Shown here piece by piece: positions 1 to 13,000 of a stretch of DNA of 64,000 bases. This DNA comes from Camelus bactrianus. Its lineage: Eukaryota; Chordata; Mammalia; Artiodactyla; Camelidae. A program made the position numbers and the translations under genes. Location: assembly GCF_048773025.1 (NCBI RefSeq), contig NC_133550.1, positions 58,907,176 to 58,971,175 of the forward strand, in the 5' to 3' direction. The notes below the pieces were generated by a model that saw nothing but the letters and a program-made list of their open reading frames with translations, was not told the DNA's origin and did not search any database. Positions within the stretch are counted from its first letter, which is position 1, and every line of letters begins with the position of its first letter.

Positions 1-1100
1 CTTCCTTCTTTCATCTTCAGAGCCAAGCTCTTTAAAAAAACTGTCTACACTAGCTGTCTCCACTTCTTTACTTACCACCATTCAATCACTGTAATCAAGA
101 TCTCCTTATCTATTGGCTGACACTTCCCCTGGCAAAGTCACCGTTGCCCGCTCTGTCGATAAACGCAGTGGACACCTTGGCATCTGCAATGATGTTGACT
201 TGGTTTCCTTCTGTTGTAATTCTCTTTTTGTCTCTGATCATACCTCCTTCAGCTGCTTTTGCAGCCTTATCTTTCTCTTCTTACCCCTCATATTTTCTTG
301 TTCCCCCAGGGTCCTGCCCTGGCTCCTGTCTTTCCCCCTCTATTCACTCTGCATCCACTTGAAATCATCTTCTCTCATAGGTTCAACTAATCCCAGAGTT
401 GTTCTTTGAGTTCCAGACCTATGCAATAACACCTCATTCGGAATCTCCACTCAGATACTTCTCAAGCACCTGAAATTCTGCTGCACTTAGAATGTCTCTC
501 CCCAAATCCTGCTCTTCTAACCATACTCTCTGTATCCTGGTACAACCGTACGATGCACTTACCCTCCTAAAGCCAGGAATCTGGTCATCATCTTAGACTA
601 TTTCTTACTCTTCTGGACCAAATCAGTTAGCAAGTCCTTGAGATTCCATATGTTCTCCACCTCTCAAATTTTTTAAATTGTTCTCAAATGTTGTTCATTG
701 CCTCCTTTCCCATCCAGAAAAATACAGACGCACCCACCCATTTAAATTATCTTGTACTTAACCTTCTTGGTCATGGTACTTGCCATCTTAAAACCCTTCA
801 GTAGTTTCTTTAGCCCACAGGGTAAATTTTGCATCCAAACAAAACTGTTGTACCTGTAGGACCTTAGTTGTGGCCAGATGGGTATTTCTGAGTTTCCCTG
901 ATAATTCCAGGCTCTTCAAACCTCCAAGACCTAGTCCTTGCTGCCTGCAATGCCCTTGCCCTCAACAGTTTCTGCCTCCTTGACCTTGGAGGCCTTTACT
1001 GACCATTTTCACCCATTTCTCCTTTGCTCCCCTACTCGATCCCAGACAGGCTTCCATCACTGTGGCTGTAATATGGAGCACTACTAGGGGGTCTGTCCTA
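1..1100 (+). mobile_element. Ancient L2 LINE, reverse-transcriptase part, 5'-cut by window edge
   Basis: The order of motifs follows the mammalian L2 (CR1 clade) ORF2: a 'ggcaaagtcacc' stretch (KVT), then 'gtcctgccctggctcctg' (the region after the GSVLGPLLF motif), then 'ccaggaatctggtcatcatc', 'aaacccttcagtag' and the 3' part around 'tgcctgcaatgcccttgcc'. The frame is decayed throughout, so it is inactive. Family assignment is from memory of the consensus. Divergence is high, which fits an insertion older than the placental radiation. Confidence 0.7.
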
Positions 1101-1583
1101 TAATGAGGACCATTAGTGTAGGTCTGTCACCTTACCAGACCGAAGCTTCAGGAAGGCGGGCTACTTCGCTCTCTTTGACAGCTTGGACCCCATCATACTG
1201 TAGGTCTCTGCACTCAGTCAGTTGTGTGTTAACAACCTACTCGGTGTTGTCACAGATGAAGTGCTAAGTACACAAAGGCTTTGGGAGCCCCAAGAGGGAG
1301 GAAATAACACTGTGACGTCTGAGGTGTATCCGAAGCAGTGTTGCTGTTGCTCAACCTGTGAACTGAATCCAGCAGAAACACATTTTGCTTGACACATGCA
1401 GTGTTTGTTGGAAAACTGGGTAAGTCCCTAATTTACTACAGGCCTACGACTCCTTTTCATCTAATGCCTTCACCTATTTTTCTTACCTGCCAGATTCCTG
1501 AAAGCTTTTATGTTCATGACCCCTACTTTAGAAAAAGATATGGTTTGGGGCATATAAAAAACAGGAAAGGGCCTTCCTCTGCT

Positions 1584-1822
1584 GTATAGTGGTTAAAAGA
1601 GGAGATATTTTAGAATCAAATGGACTGTGTTTGAATCACTCACTTACCGGCTATATGACATCAGGCAATTTAATTCACCTTTCTGGGCCTCAGTTTTCTT
1701 CCATTGTCAACACAGGGATATGAAAAGTGCCTAAATCACTGTGTTGTTATGAAGACCAAATAAGTAAATACAGTTAAAGCACTAGAACAACGCACTCAGT
1801 AAGTGTTCGCTGTTATTCATTG
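1584..1822 (+). repeat. MIR SINE
   Basis: A near full-length MIR. It has 'tatagtggttaaaaga' at the tRNA-like head, then 'tttgaatcactcac', the core 'gggcctcagttttctt', and the tail 'cactcagtaagtgttcgctg'. It is old and diverged. Confidence 0.85.
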
Positions 1823-2095
1823 GGCAGAGGAAATCATAGGGGCAAAGCCTTCAGAGTTTGAAAGAACATTGCATGTTTGGGGAAAATTAAGAAACTAAAT
1901 GAGGAGGGAATAGAAAATGAATTGGTGAGGGTTTGCCAATATCCAGCTGAAGGCAGAAAGCAAAATAGTTACTCAATATATCTTAGTAGGCTTAATGGTT
2001 AGTTGAATGAATGAATAAATGTTCCCAAGGCTTTTATTGGCTTGGGAGTCTGGCTGCCATGTGGCTTGGGTAGAATTAAAGGGATTTATTAAAGG

Positions 2096-2235
2096 GATTC
2101 ATTCATGGCTCATGTTTTGGGTTCCTCCTGTGTGCCAGGCATTGTACTAGGTGCTTGTGAATAAAATGAAGGTCTCTGCCCTCCTAGACCTTACATTCTA
2201 GCAGGGGATGACAGGAAATAAATAGGATGCATCAC
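2096..2235 (-). mobile_element. L2 LINE 3' end
   Basis: This is the reverse complement of the L2 3' UTR: 'gtgtgccaggcattgtacta', then 'tctctgccctcctagacctt' and 'acattctagcaggggatgac'. Only the terminal piece is present. Confidence 0.75.
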
Positions 2236-2387
2236 AATTAAATTGTGTAATACATTGGAAAGCAATGAATGTGCATACCTGGTTGCTGGGAGGAGTAGAC
2301 TGGTTGCAAGGGTATCGGCAGGGATCCAAAGTTGTGGCGGTGGTGGTGGTGATGAAGTGTGTGTGTCTGTGTGTGTGTAAGGGTTTT

Positions 2388-2597
2388 TCAAGTTCAGCAC
2401 TCTTGACATTGAGACTGGATAGTTCTTTGTTGGGAGGTGGGTACTATCCTGTGTATTGTAGGATGTTTATCAGCACCCCTGGCCAATACTCAGTAGATGC
2501 CAGCACCACCCACCTCAGTTATGACAATCAAATATGTCTTCAGATATTGCCAGTTGCTCCCTAGGGGAGCAAAACTGTTCCTGGTTGAGAACCACTG
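2388..2597. mobile_element. Non-autonomous hAT-type DNA transposon
   Basis: The body 'tgtattgtaggatgtttatc', 'tagatgccagcaccaccc' and 'atatgtcttcagatattgcc' ends in 'ggttgagaaccactg', the usual terminal inverted repeat of mammalian hAT-Charlie relatives. About 210 bp. I recognise the dispersed family but not its exact Repbase name. Confidence 0.65.
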
Positions 2598-2877
2598 CTT
2601 TGTCTCACGACCCTGTTTAGCAACTACCACTGCTTGACTTTATGTTACATATTTACTTCCTTGGTCTGTCCTCTAGACACCTAAGTTGGAAGTTCTCTGA
2701 GTCCATTAGCTCCATTCTGCCAGAATGAAGCACCACAAATGCAGACTCCATGCCCTCTTGTTCACTGCCATATTCTGAGCACCTGGCATAGAATAGAAAA
2801 CCAATCATCACTTGTTACATTAATGAAAAAAAAAACTTTCAAAAGAGGCAAATCTGAAATGTCACTGATCAGAGAGA

Positions 2878-2992
2878 CTTGCTGTGCCTTTGGGTAAGTT
2901 ACTTAACCTCTCTGTGCCTCAGTTTCCTTATCTACCAAACGGAGATAATGATAGTACCTACCTCATGGGTTGGTAATGGGAATTAAATTTAG
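2878..2992 (+). repeat. MIR SINE core fragment
   Basis: The conserved MIR core is clear: 'gtaagttacttaacctctct', 'gtgcctcagtttccttatct' and 'gatagtacctacctcatggg'. Confidence 0.85.
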
Positions 2993-3169
2993 AGTAACCT
3001 TGTATTCTGATTTGCTTGGAACAAGTTTGCCTATTTGTTGCAGCATAATTATTAATAATGCTACTTTTTGCTCCCCAAAGTGTCCTGATTTGGTTAATAC
3101 ATCGTATGACAACCCAAGCTAAAGTGTTAATGCTGGTACACTGCTTAGAAGGTGCCTGGCACGTGCCGA

Positions 3170-3728
3170 GGAGGCCACAGTTCTTTTTATTATCCAGGCT
3201 GTTTCCCTGATTGAAACGCCTCCATGGATTCCCATGTGGTTAGCATGATGTCCAGCTGTGTCCGATGACTTGCAGGTTTCCTGATGATCTGACTACCGCT
3301 GATTCTCCAGCCTCAACTCTCAACACCCCTTCTCTCCACTCCCCCCTTGTCCATTTTGAAAACTTCACACCATGGTCTTCCCAACCCCAGGACTTGGAAC
3401 TTGCTGTTTTTCTTCCTAAAAAAACTCCTTCTCCAGTTCTCATCTGTGTAATCCCAACTTGCCCTATAGGTCTGGACTTAAGTGTCACTTCTTCCAAGAA
3501 GCCAGCATATAATCTGCAAACTGACTTCCTTGACTCTCTGTTACCATAGTACCCTAGCACCCCAATTTACTATAATTAATGATTTATAGCCTGCCTTTTC
3601 TTACTGTGCTGTGGGTTGAGGGACTATGTCTTGTGACTGTATTTTCTCACTGCTGTATCCAGGGATAGAATTTACATTAGGCAGTCAATAATTATTTATT
3701 TATTGGATGAATAAATTAATTAACTAAT
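3170..3728 (+). mobile_element. L2 LINE, 3' end
   Basis: The sense 3' part of L2 runs from 'gaaacgcctccatggattcc' through 'cacttcttccaagaagcc' to 'gggactatgtcttgtgactg'. It ends with the typical tail 'gcagtcaataattatttatt' and a target-like AT tract. Confidence 0.75.
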
Positions 3729-4450
3729 GGCAAATCTTGGTTCTGACACTGCCTGCAAATTTGTACCATTTACTGATGCTCTTTGAGACTTTTTTGTCAT
3801 TATAATAACAGCTATCTCATTATGCTAAGAATAGATGTAATAATGTATGTTAAGTTTCTTGCACATAGTAGGTGTGTAATACATAGAAAGAGTTGGAGCC
3901 CACCTCTTTTGAACCTAATCTGCATTAGAACCTCTCAAAGTTACCGTCTTATTTATCCTGATGTAACTCGAAGAGTGGGAGACAACCTCACATTCTCCCT
4001 AATCACACTTGAAAGATGAGATTCCGATAATGAATGAAAGATGATTTTGTCATAATGGGGTTTCATTTTCATATTGCTAGGTTTGAAAGCAATGTAACAG
4101 GAAAAAAATGCTATATGTCCTAAATGGTTAATGATCCTCAGCAAGCAATCTGTCCAGCATGAGAAAGATTTCTTTTGGAATTTGACAGCTGATCTATAAT
4201 CAGGTTCTGCTTGGCTGCTGCCCTGAGCCCCTCCCCGTAGCTCTCCTTGGGGCTCAGTGAATACCCTATGGAAGAAAATAGCCCAAGCCTTTTATCACTT
4301 GCATTTCTGATTTCCCAGAAGCTTCTCCACGGAGGAGGACTTGCAGATGCCTGCCAGATGTTGCTTTATCTTGTGGGAGATGAATGCCTTCTCCAAGTGT
4401 TTTGAGGCTTATGCTTGGTGAAATTATGGAGCTGGTATGTTCTTTCCCTT
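3729..4450. other. Unassigned sequence, possible MIR tail
   Basis: I see no gene. Positions 3785-3880 ('cttgcacatagtaggtgtg') resemble the last part of a MIR. The rest, including the 4200-4260 C/G-richer patch, matches nothing I recognise. Confidence 0.3.
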
Positions 4451-4454
4451 CTTC

Positions 4455-4985
4455 TTTCCCTTTATTCATTCAATGAACATTAATTTAGCAACTACTATCT
4501 CAGAGACTGTGATTGCAAAAATAAGCGACAGAGTTTCTGCCTCTAAAACTCCCAATTGAATAAGAGATATAGAGCAATGAAGCAGACTGTTGTGATAAGG
4601 ATTGCTTGCTGCCCTGAGAGGAAGCGCACAGGTGACTCAGGAACCCCGAGGAGGGACGCCGGATGTGTTCTGTGCTGGGGTCAGGGAGGGCTTCCTGAAG
4701 GAGGTGTCAGGAAGGATAAGCACTAACTCAACAGGGGAGTAAAAGGTATTTTAGGCAGAAGGAATTGCATTTGAGGAGGCACAGGGGGTAAAGTAGCCCA
4801 GCATGCAGAGGAAACAGCAAATTATTCAGGAGAGGTCCCGTCAGAGGAAATTAGTAGATGAGGACAAAGAGGTAGACAGGATCCAGATCATGAAGGCCTT
4901 AGATGTCATTTAGGAGATTAAGCTTACTTTAAGGCTGTGGGGACCACAGGAACTTTTAAGCAAGGATGCATTCCAATCCAAAAAG
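4455..4985 (-). mobile_element. L2 LINE fragment, 3' half
   Basis: Reverse-complement L2 landmarks in order: 'cattcattcaatgaacatt', 'ggtcagggagggcttcctga', 'ttttaggcagaaggaattgc', 'gatcatgaaggccttagatg', and 'ttaagcaaggatgcattcc'. Confidence 0.75.
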
Positions 4986-5214
4986 ACCAGACAAGAGATA
5001 AAGCCTACCAATTAAACTTAGTATTCGAGGCAGTGGCAGCCTGCTGGTTAACAGGTACGCTCTCACCCAGAATCCCCATCTCTGGTTACAGTGCAGCCAG
5101 GTGTGGCCATGAGGCAGAGGTCTAGCCAAAGCTGGAGTGTACAAACCCAAAGAGATACACACCCGGGTCATAGAGGGAGCTCTAGAAAAGCATTTGAAAG
5201 GCATAGAGTTTATT

Positions 5215-5895
5215 TAGATCCTTTGTATAGGGTATGCCTATATTCAGTTTTGGTAGCTGTTGCCAAAGAGTTTTTCCAAAGCTTCTGTGCAATTTACACT
5301 TTTTTCTCCAGCAGTGTATGAAGTTTTAGTCCCTTGTCAGCACTTAGTGTGGTCAGCTTTTCCTTCTGTTGGGTATGTAGTGGTATTTTACTGTGGTTTT
5401 AATTTGTATTGCCTTTACAATTAGATTGTGCATCTTTTCATTCACAGTTTAATGATCATTTGTGTAGCCTATTCTGTAAAGTGCCTTTTAAAATATCTTC
5501 CTCACTAAAAACATTGTACTAATTTTTTTCTTAGTACTTTGTAAGAGTTCTTTGTATATTTAGGACACAGTTCTTTGTTTAGATCTATCTCCTACCTATC
5601 TACCTACCCTTACTCTGTGCCTTGCCTTGTTACTTTTTAATTTTTTTGCTTTGTTACTTTTTTTTTAATATTGTCTTTTAGTTAACAAAAGTTTTCATTT
5701 TAACATAATCAAATTATCCAACTTTCCCTCTTAGTTTCTTTGCATCTACTTTCACAAAACTCTATCTCAATGTCACAAATGTTATCTCCTATGTTATTTT
5801 CTAGAATCTTTATTGTTTTATCTTTCCCATTTAGATTTACTATCCATTTATAATTGATTTTAACTGATTAAAACTTTATTCAGTAAGTTATAATT
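5215..5895 (-). mobile_element. Ancient L1 ORF2 3' part
   Basis: In reverse complement this follows L1 ORF2: 'gccaaagagtttttccaaag', 'gtagtggtattttactgtgg', 'gtaagagttctttgtatatt' and 'tagatttactatccattta'. The reading frame is broken many times. Confidence 0.7.
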
Positions 5896-6171
5896 CATTG
5901 CTATCATTTTAAATATTTTTATTTAAGCAGCTTTAGTGCAGTATAATTTACATATGATAGAATGAATGTATTTGAAGAGTACACTTTGGTAAGTTTTGAC
6001 CCATGTGCACACCAGTGAAATCATCATAAAAATCAAGAAAATAAACATATAGATCATTTTCAAAAGTTTATTAATGCCCTTTGTCACCCTTCCCTCTTTC
6101 ACCTCTCCATCTCACACCTACCCCTGGCAACCACTGATCTTCTTTCTGCCCTATACATTAGTATGAATTTT

Positions 6172-6459
6172 CTAGAGGTTTACATAAGTGAAATCAACTA
6201 TATGTACCCCCATTTTGTCTGGTTTGTTTTTAATTCTCATAGTTATTTTTAAACTTATCCATGCCACTGCATGTATAAATAGTTCAATCCTTTTTATTAA
6301 GTAGTAGTCATTTGTGTAGATAAACACCAAGTTGTTTATCCATTTACCTATTGATGGATATTTGGATTGTTTCCAGTTTGAGACTATTACAAATAAGGCT
6401 GCTATGAACATTAGTGTGTAAGTCTTAAATGGACACACACTTTTATATATATTGGGCAA
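6172..6459 (-). pseudogene. L1 ORF2 C-terminal remnant
   Basis: A 95-codon open stretch whose translation contains 'MFIAALFVIVSNWKQSKYPS', matching the conserved L1 ORF2 C-terminal block (FIAALF...W...P). It is a chance-open part of a dead LINE, not a host gene. Confidence 0.75.
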
Positions 6460-7162
6460 ATGCCCAGGAATGGAATGCCTTGGTTACAACGGAAAGTGTA
6501 TGTGTAGATTCTTAGAAACTGCTAAATTTTTCCTCCAAAGTGGTTATGCTGTGTGACATTGATTCCAGTAGTGAATGAGATTTTGAACTGCCCCAAATCC
6601 TTATCATTATTTGATATGGTCAGTCTTCTTAATTTTAGACATCCTAATACATACGTATTAGCATCTTATTGTGTGTATTTCAATTTATATTTTCTTTGTG
6701 ACCACTGATACACACTGTTTTATGTGCATATTTGCCATTCATGTATGTTTTTGATAGAATGTCTACTAAATCATTTGCTCACTTATTTATTGAGTTATTC
6801 TATTATTATTAATGAGTATTAATGGGTCTTTATATCAATGTTAAGTTCTTTATCAGATATGTAAATTGCTAGTATTTACTTCCAGCTAGTAATTTGTTTT
6901 TCCACTGTTTTAAAAAGTATCTTTTAAAGAGTAGAGCTTCTTAATTTTAATTAAGTTCAATTTATTAATATTTTATTTTGTAGATCATGATTTTGGTTTG
7001 TATCTAAGAAATTTTTGCCTCACCCGAGATGGCAGATCATTTTTCTGTGTTTTCTTCCAGAAATGTTACCATTTTAGGTTTTACATTTAGTTCTATGATC
7101 CTTTTAGAGTTAATTTTTTATATGGTGCAAAGTATAAATAGAAGCTCTTAGATATAGATAAT

Positions 7163-7163
7163 G

Positions 7164-7220
<57 letters not shown>

Positions 7221-7230
7221 GTAGATAGAT
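7163..7230 (+). repeat. (GATA)n microsatellite
   Basis: About 17 tandem tetranucleotide units with one substitution near the right end (a 'ggtagata' unit). It lies inside the L1M element and probably grew from an L1 'tagatata' seed. Confidence 0.97.
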
Positions 7231-8143
7231 CACTGCTCTCCCACTATTTATTGAAAAAAAAAAAACAACTATACACTCTATCTACTGAACTGTTTTTGCA
7301 CCTCCATTGAAAATTAATCAACCATGTAAGTGTGGGTCTATTTGTGAAGAATCTACGCTGATCCTTTGATCTATTTGTCTATCTATCTTGATTTATGTAG
7401 CCTTAGAATAAATCTTGAAGTTAAATAGTTTAAATCCTTTGTACTTGTTTTTCAAACTGGCTTTGCTCATTTTTGGCTCTTTGTATTTCTATATGAATAC
7501 TAGAATCAACTATAAAAATATTGGGGGGGATTTTTATTAGAATTGTATTTCATCTACAGATTATTTTGGGGAAAAATCTAAATCTGTTTGAGTTATTTGG
7601 TTTTTCAATCTATGACACATCTCTTCACTTACATACATCCTCTTTATACTCTCTTTGTAAGGTTTTTTTATTTTTCCCTGTACTAGGTTTATCCCTAAGT
7701 AGTTCTGATGCCATTAAAATGGTATCATTCCTGTAATTTCATTTTTTGGTTGCTCATTGCTGGTATATAGGAATACAATTGGTTTTGTATACTGACGTCA
7801 TCCTGCAACCTTGCTAAATTCATATATTTGTCCTGGTAGTTTTGTATCGTCTATATGGTTTTTTTAATGTAGATGATTATGCCACCAGTGAATTCGGCTT
7901 TACTTCTTTCTCTCTGACTAGGATTCCTTTTATTTCCTTTTCTCACCTTCTTACACTGACTAGAATTTTCAATACAATATTGAGTAGAAGTGTCAAGAGG
8001 GCCCAGTTTTATCTTGTTTTTGATCTTTGGGGAAAATCATTTAGTCTTTCAGTGCTAAGTGTTTCTTGTAGGTTTCCCAGAGATACTCACTATGGGATTA
8101 AGGAAGTTCCTTTTATCCCTTGTTTGCTGAGAGTTTTCATCAG

Positions 8144-8212
8144 GATATTGAATATTACAGTATTGAATTTTGTAATTTGAATATTGAATTTTACAATATT
8201 GAATTTTACAAT
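8144..8212 (+). repeat. Short degenerate tandem repeat in L1
   Basis: The word 'attgaattttacaata' and close variants recur about four times ('tattgaattttgtaattt', 'atattgaattttacaat'). It lies in the L1 ORF2 region and looks like local slippage. Confidence 0.7.
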
Positions 8213-8354
8213 AATTTTTCTTCTTTTTTTTGAGATATCATATAATTTTCCATTTTTAGTCTGTTAATACAGTGAATTACATTGGTTTCCAAATGTTTAA
8301 GGACATCTGATCAGCGTTTTGAATTTATCTATAGCCTTGGTTTCCCTTTCCTCT

Positions 8355-8815
8355 GAGTGTTAGTTTCCTATCACTGCTTATCAAGTTATCCAAACTTAGT
8401 GACTTAAAATGATAAAATGTATTATCTCCCAGTTCTGGATGTCAAAAGTCCAAAATGAATCTTAAAGGACAAATATCAAGGTGTCACTAGTGCTGGTTCC
8501 TTCTGGAGGCTCCGAGGAAGACTCTCTTCCTTACCTTCTCCAGCTTCTGGAGGCTCCTGGCATTCCTCGGCTCCCCTCGCTGCTTCTGTTGCCACATCGC
8601 TTTCTCCTTTGTCTCTGACCCTCTTGTGTCCCTCTTATGAGGCTTACTGGAAGTCCAGCAGGCCCACCTGAAAAATTCAGGATAATCTCCCCATCTCATG
8701 ATCCTTAACGTAATCACATCTGCGAAGTCCCTTTTGCCAGATAAACTAACATTCACAGGTTCTGGGGATTAGACCATGGAAATATTTGAGGGGCCATTAT
8801 TCAGTCTGCTGCATC
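8355..8815 (-). mobile_element. Solo LTR, ERVL-MaLR (MLT1-type)
   Basis: Read on the minus strand it follows the MLT1 LTR layout. On the plus strand: 'gtttcctatcactgcttatc', 'gtgacttaaaatgataaaat', 'cccagttctggatgtcaaaa', 'ccttctggaggctccgagg', 'aatcacatctgcgaagtccc', 'ggggccattattcagtctgc'. It looks close to whole as an LTR, with no internal region next to it. It is an old fossil, probably from the time of the placental ancestor, and sits within L1 sequence. Confidence 0.75.
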
Positions 8816-8889
8816 ATGCACCATAGCATATTCATGTATGTTGGAGATTAGTCTATTAACACCTTTAGGGAGGCATTATCCTGACTACC

Positions 8890-10050
8890 ATATCCCTTTA
8901 CCTGTGATTGTTCCTTCTGAATATATTAACAAGTAGATATTGGAAGTTCTGTATCTTCTTAATACCTCTTAACTCCCATATTTTTCATCTCTTTGTCTTA
9001 CTGTACTATACCTTTAGTCTAATTACTTGGTTCAGTCTTTCAGCTCATTAATTGAATCTTCAGCTATTCATATTCTGCCATTTATCTCTTAATACATTTT
9101 TTCCTAATTATCCTATTTTTAAGTTCTAAAACGGTGGTTCTATTTCATAGCAGATGGTTTTTTAATCTCCCTGAGGATATTAGCTATATTTACTCTGAAG
9201 TTTTTTCTCTATATCCTCAATTATAATTTGTTTTTATGTGGGGGGCAATTTTTCTTATTATTCAGTCTGACGCCTCTTTCAAGGTGCATGTTTATTCAAG
9301 TATTAGATGATTCTTAGCTGTTCCTATTTGTAGTTTAAGGTTAGACTGGACAATAGTGGAAGATGTTACACATGTTATTGAATCAAAGACATATCTTTAT
9401 AAACCTGTCAATGAATCTAAATTCTGCACATTACAAGAGCACTTCCTTAGTGATGACAAATGAGGGGAAAGGTGCATTTGTAAAGCTTTTCTGCTTTAGC
9501 ATCTGGCTGTTGTTATCTTGTTTCTCTGGACACAGAGCACCTGAGGTCTCCCAAGTTAAACCTATACTTCCAACTACTTTGTTGGAGACCTTAACTGCAA
9601 CTAACGTTCCCCAGACTGAAACTTTCTTTCTGCATGCATGTATGTTCTTACATATTTAACTCAGACTCTGCTATGTTTATTTCCCCAATGCCAACACTTG
9701 TGCTAAGAGCCCTTACAGGAAAAGTTACTTGCTTTGTTTATATACCGGTTCTCAAGGCTTTCTCCCAGGAGCAAAAGCCATTGCCACCGGTGTCCAATAT
9801 GGAGAAGGGAGAGAAGTTCGGAGTGAGCAGCTGTTTCAAATCTAGTTCTTTAATTAATTTATCTGATTATTTCTCCATTTCCCCTCTAGATCTTTGTATA
9901 TGTTCACTCTTACTTGACATTTCTCTGGAGATTCTGTGGGAAAACTGTCTTTAGCATTCGTAGTTGCTTTTCCCCAAATTTGACTTTTTCTGTCCTTGTT
10001 TCTCATTTAGCCTAATCCAATTTGCCTTATTTTTCTTTCCCTTTGATATT
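8890..10050 (-). mobile_element. L1 5'-region-like sequence
   Basis: Features such as 'cagtctttcagctcattaa', 'ttaagttctaaaacggtggt' and 'ttattcagtctgacgcctct' resemble the 5' region of old L1M elements read backwards. It may be the upstream part of the L1 at 5925-8340, beyond the LTR. Positions 9360-10050 are less certain. No coding frame stands out. Confidence 0.45.
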
Positions 10051-10059
10051 TTGTTTTTC

Positions 10060-13000
10060 TGTGACTTATAATCATAAGTGGAATTGCTGGGTCATCAAGT
10101 ATGTTTATCTTCTTCTATAACAGATATTGCCACATCATTCACCAAAGTGTTTGAAACAATTTTCAGTCCCACCACAGCATTTAAGAGTTGCCATTAATCC
10201 ACATCCTCACAATACTTAGTATTGTCATCCTTAATAAATCTTACTTAACTGGCAGTTACGAAATGGTATTTTGTAGTTTTAATTTTCAATTCCCTGAATA
10301 TTGGTGAAATAGAGTATCTTTTCATATTTTACTGGGTATTTTGTTATTTTCTCTGTGAATTAACCTTTTATTGATTAATTTACCTTTTTGTTGATGGGAA
10401 GTTTCTTATATGTTCTAGTTAGTAATTCACATTAATCATATTGAATTGCAGATATCTTGTGGCAATTTGTGGTCTGTCCTTTTACTTCATTTATGTGAGC
10501 TTTGATTTATGGAAGTTATCGATTTTAATGTAATATAATGTAACTTTTCTTTATGCTCTATGGTTTTGTGTTTGATTAAAATAAAACTTTGCTACTGTAA
10601 GTTTATATAGACAGTCTTCTCAATTTTTTTTCAAAGATTAAAAAGATCCCTTATTATATTTTGGTCTTGAGTCCACCTGGAATATATTTTTATTTATGAA
10701 TGAGTTAGGGATCCATTTTCCCCCTATGCACAGTTAAATATTCCCACACCTTTCATTCAATAAACTATCCTTTCTCCACTGGTCTGCAATACCTATTTTA
10801 ATTGTTAAGTTTCTATTTATTCAATTTTGTTTCCAGGCTTTTTATCCTGGTCTGCTGTTCGATTTGTCTATTCCTTTTAAAATACCATATTTAACAAAAT
10901 AGCACATAGATAGAATTAGTTTCATATTTGATAGGGCATGTTCCTTCACCAGGTTTTTCTTTCTCAAAAAGGCCCATTTTTGGCTCATTAATTTTCCAAA
11001 TAAATTTTAGAATCAGCTTATTAAAGTCCACAAATAACTCTGCTGGGATTTTAACTAGAATCATTTGAATGTTTACCTATATTTGGGTATAAGAATCAGA
11101 TTTACAGTCTTAATCCTATCAATGTACACAGGCTATTTTCCCATTTTTGTATGTAATTTCTACAATATTTTAAAATGATGTTATATTCATCATAAAGGTC
11201 TTTCTTTAGATTTTTTTCTCTCCAAGTATCTGATCATTTTCTTCCTTGTAAATAATCATCACCTAATTAACTATTCATTGCTGCTGAATAGGAAGGCAAA
11301 TATCTTTTGTATGATTATCTTATTTCTAGACAACTTGCCAATCGCTCTTATTAATTTTAATAATTTGCTTATGGAGTCCCTTGGATTTTCTAAACTAGCA
11401 ATCATAATATCTGGGTGTTAAGGGAAGTTTCAACTCTAATATTTTTTGTTCCTTGTCTAGTTCTGCTAATAAAACCTCAGTGTAATGCTATGCAGGTTGA
11501 GTTCTGTACTCCTCTGGGGAACACCTTTGATGTCGTAAAGCATATTGGGCAATGCAGCAACGCTGTGCACTGGCAAGGACCACAGTAGAAGCAGTGCCAG
11601 CAGAGAGCCCTGTCGTATTTCTGATTTGATAAGGAATGGGTTCTACTGTTTTGCTCAATAATTATGACATTTTCTGCAGGTCTTTTATAGATATACTGTA
11701 TGAAATTATATATGTTCTCTTCTAATTTAATTGCTAAGAATTTTGTCCCTATGAGTATTCATCTTTAGCATTATTTTTTCATTTCCTAATGAGATAATCA
11801 CATTTTTCCTATAATCTCTAAATATGGTGAATGTCAAAAGCAAATGATCTAATGTTAAATTCTTGTATTCTGGAGTAAACCAAACTTTATCATAATTATG
11901 AGTCTATGGAAATAGAAAGATGGAGAGAGAGAGAGAGAGAGACAGAGAGAGAGAGAAACTTATACAATGTTTGATTTGCTAAGACACATCGATCATTTTG
12001 ATCATTTTTGACCTCTAAGTGTGATAGACCTGTCACTTTATCTTCACAGAATCATTGTCTAATACTGATATAAAGGGCATACTAGGCTTATATAGTGAAA
12101 CTAGACTATTACCTTAACACTGTTTGACTTCTCTATGAGAATTTCCATAACATTGGAATGCTGTTTCTTGATACTTTGAGTAGAAATTACCTGTAAATCT
12201 GTTTGTGGTGGTTTTTTTTTTTTTAACTCATATTCAGTTTCTTTAATGATATTTGTCTGTTCTGAATTTTTTTCCCTTTTTGTTAGTTTTGGTAAGCTAT
12301 GTTTTCTCTGTATTTAAGAAATTGTCCAAGTAATAAAATTTTTAAAATCTATTTTTAAATAGCATTCTTTTCCTTATCTTTTGAATCTTCCCTCCATCTA
12401 TAAATGTGTCTCTCTTTTCTACTCCATCCTTATATTATTTACTTAGACCTTATCTCTTTTTTGTATGATAAATCATGCCAGGTTATCTATTTTATTAGTT
12501 TAGAGTTTAAAAAAAAGCTATTAGCATCAGTTTCCTGTACATTTTAAGTTTGTTTCTATTTATGGTTGTATGTTCTTATCTTTGTTTTTCCCCTATCTGG
12601 TCAGCTTTGTTTTTACTCCATTTTATTTTACTCTGAATTCTTAAGTGAATATTTATCTCATCAATGTTCAGATTTCTAGCACAATTTTTAAAGGACATTA
12701 CTTTTGTTCTAATTGTGCCTTCAGTTGTATCCCATAAAGTGTGATATGTGTTATTTACATTGCTCCAGTCCGTTCTCTTTCTTGAAATATTGAATTTAAA
12801 AAAAAATTCTAATTTAAATTGCATTGTGGTAAGAAAGGCAATGCATGTGATGACTTTTGGAAATTTGTTGAGACTAAGCTTATGATCTGATAGTTGTTTA
12901 TTTTCATAAATGTTGACTGTGTGAATTTTTCATATGTGATATCTTTATAAACGTTGACTCAAGAATAATGTATGTTCTTTGAGTTGGGGGTCAGTGTTCT

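Larger units (their letters stand above)
5925..8340 (-). mobile_element. Ancient L1M LINE, 3' UTR plus ORF2
   Basis: It starts at the 3' UTR ('gtataatttacatatgatag', 'ggcaaccactgatcttcttt') and goes up through the ORF2 C-terminus ('tttgtttttaattctcatag', 'tccatttacctattgatgg') into the reverse-transcriptase region ('tgtgggtctatttgtgaaga', 'tcctgcaaccttgctaaatt'). A GATA microsatellite sits inside it. At its upstream end it meets a MaLR LTR, and L1 5'-type sequence follows beyond that (8890-10050), so the two pieces may be one element. Confidence 0.8.

Noticed and set aside
7163-7230. CRISPR-like or satellite array
   Set aside because: It is a simple tetranucleotide microsatellite inside a LINE. 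There are no spacers, and CRISPR is not expected in animal DNA.
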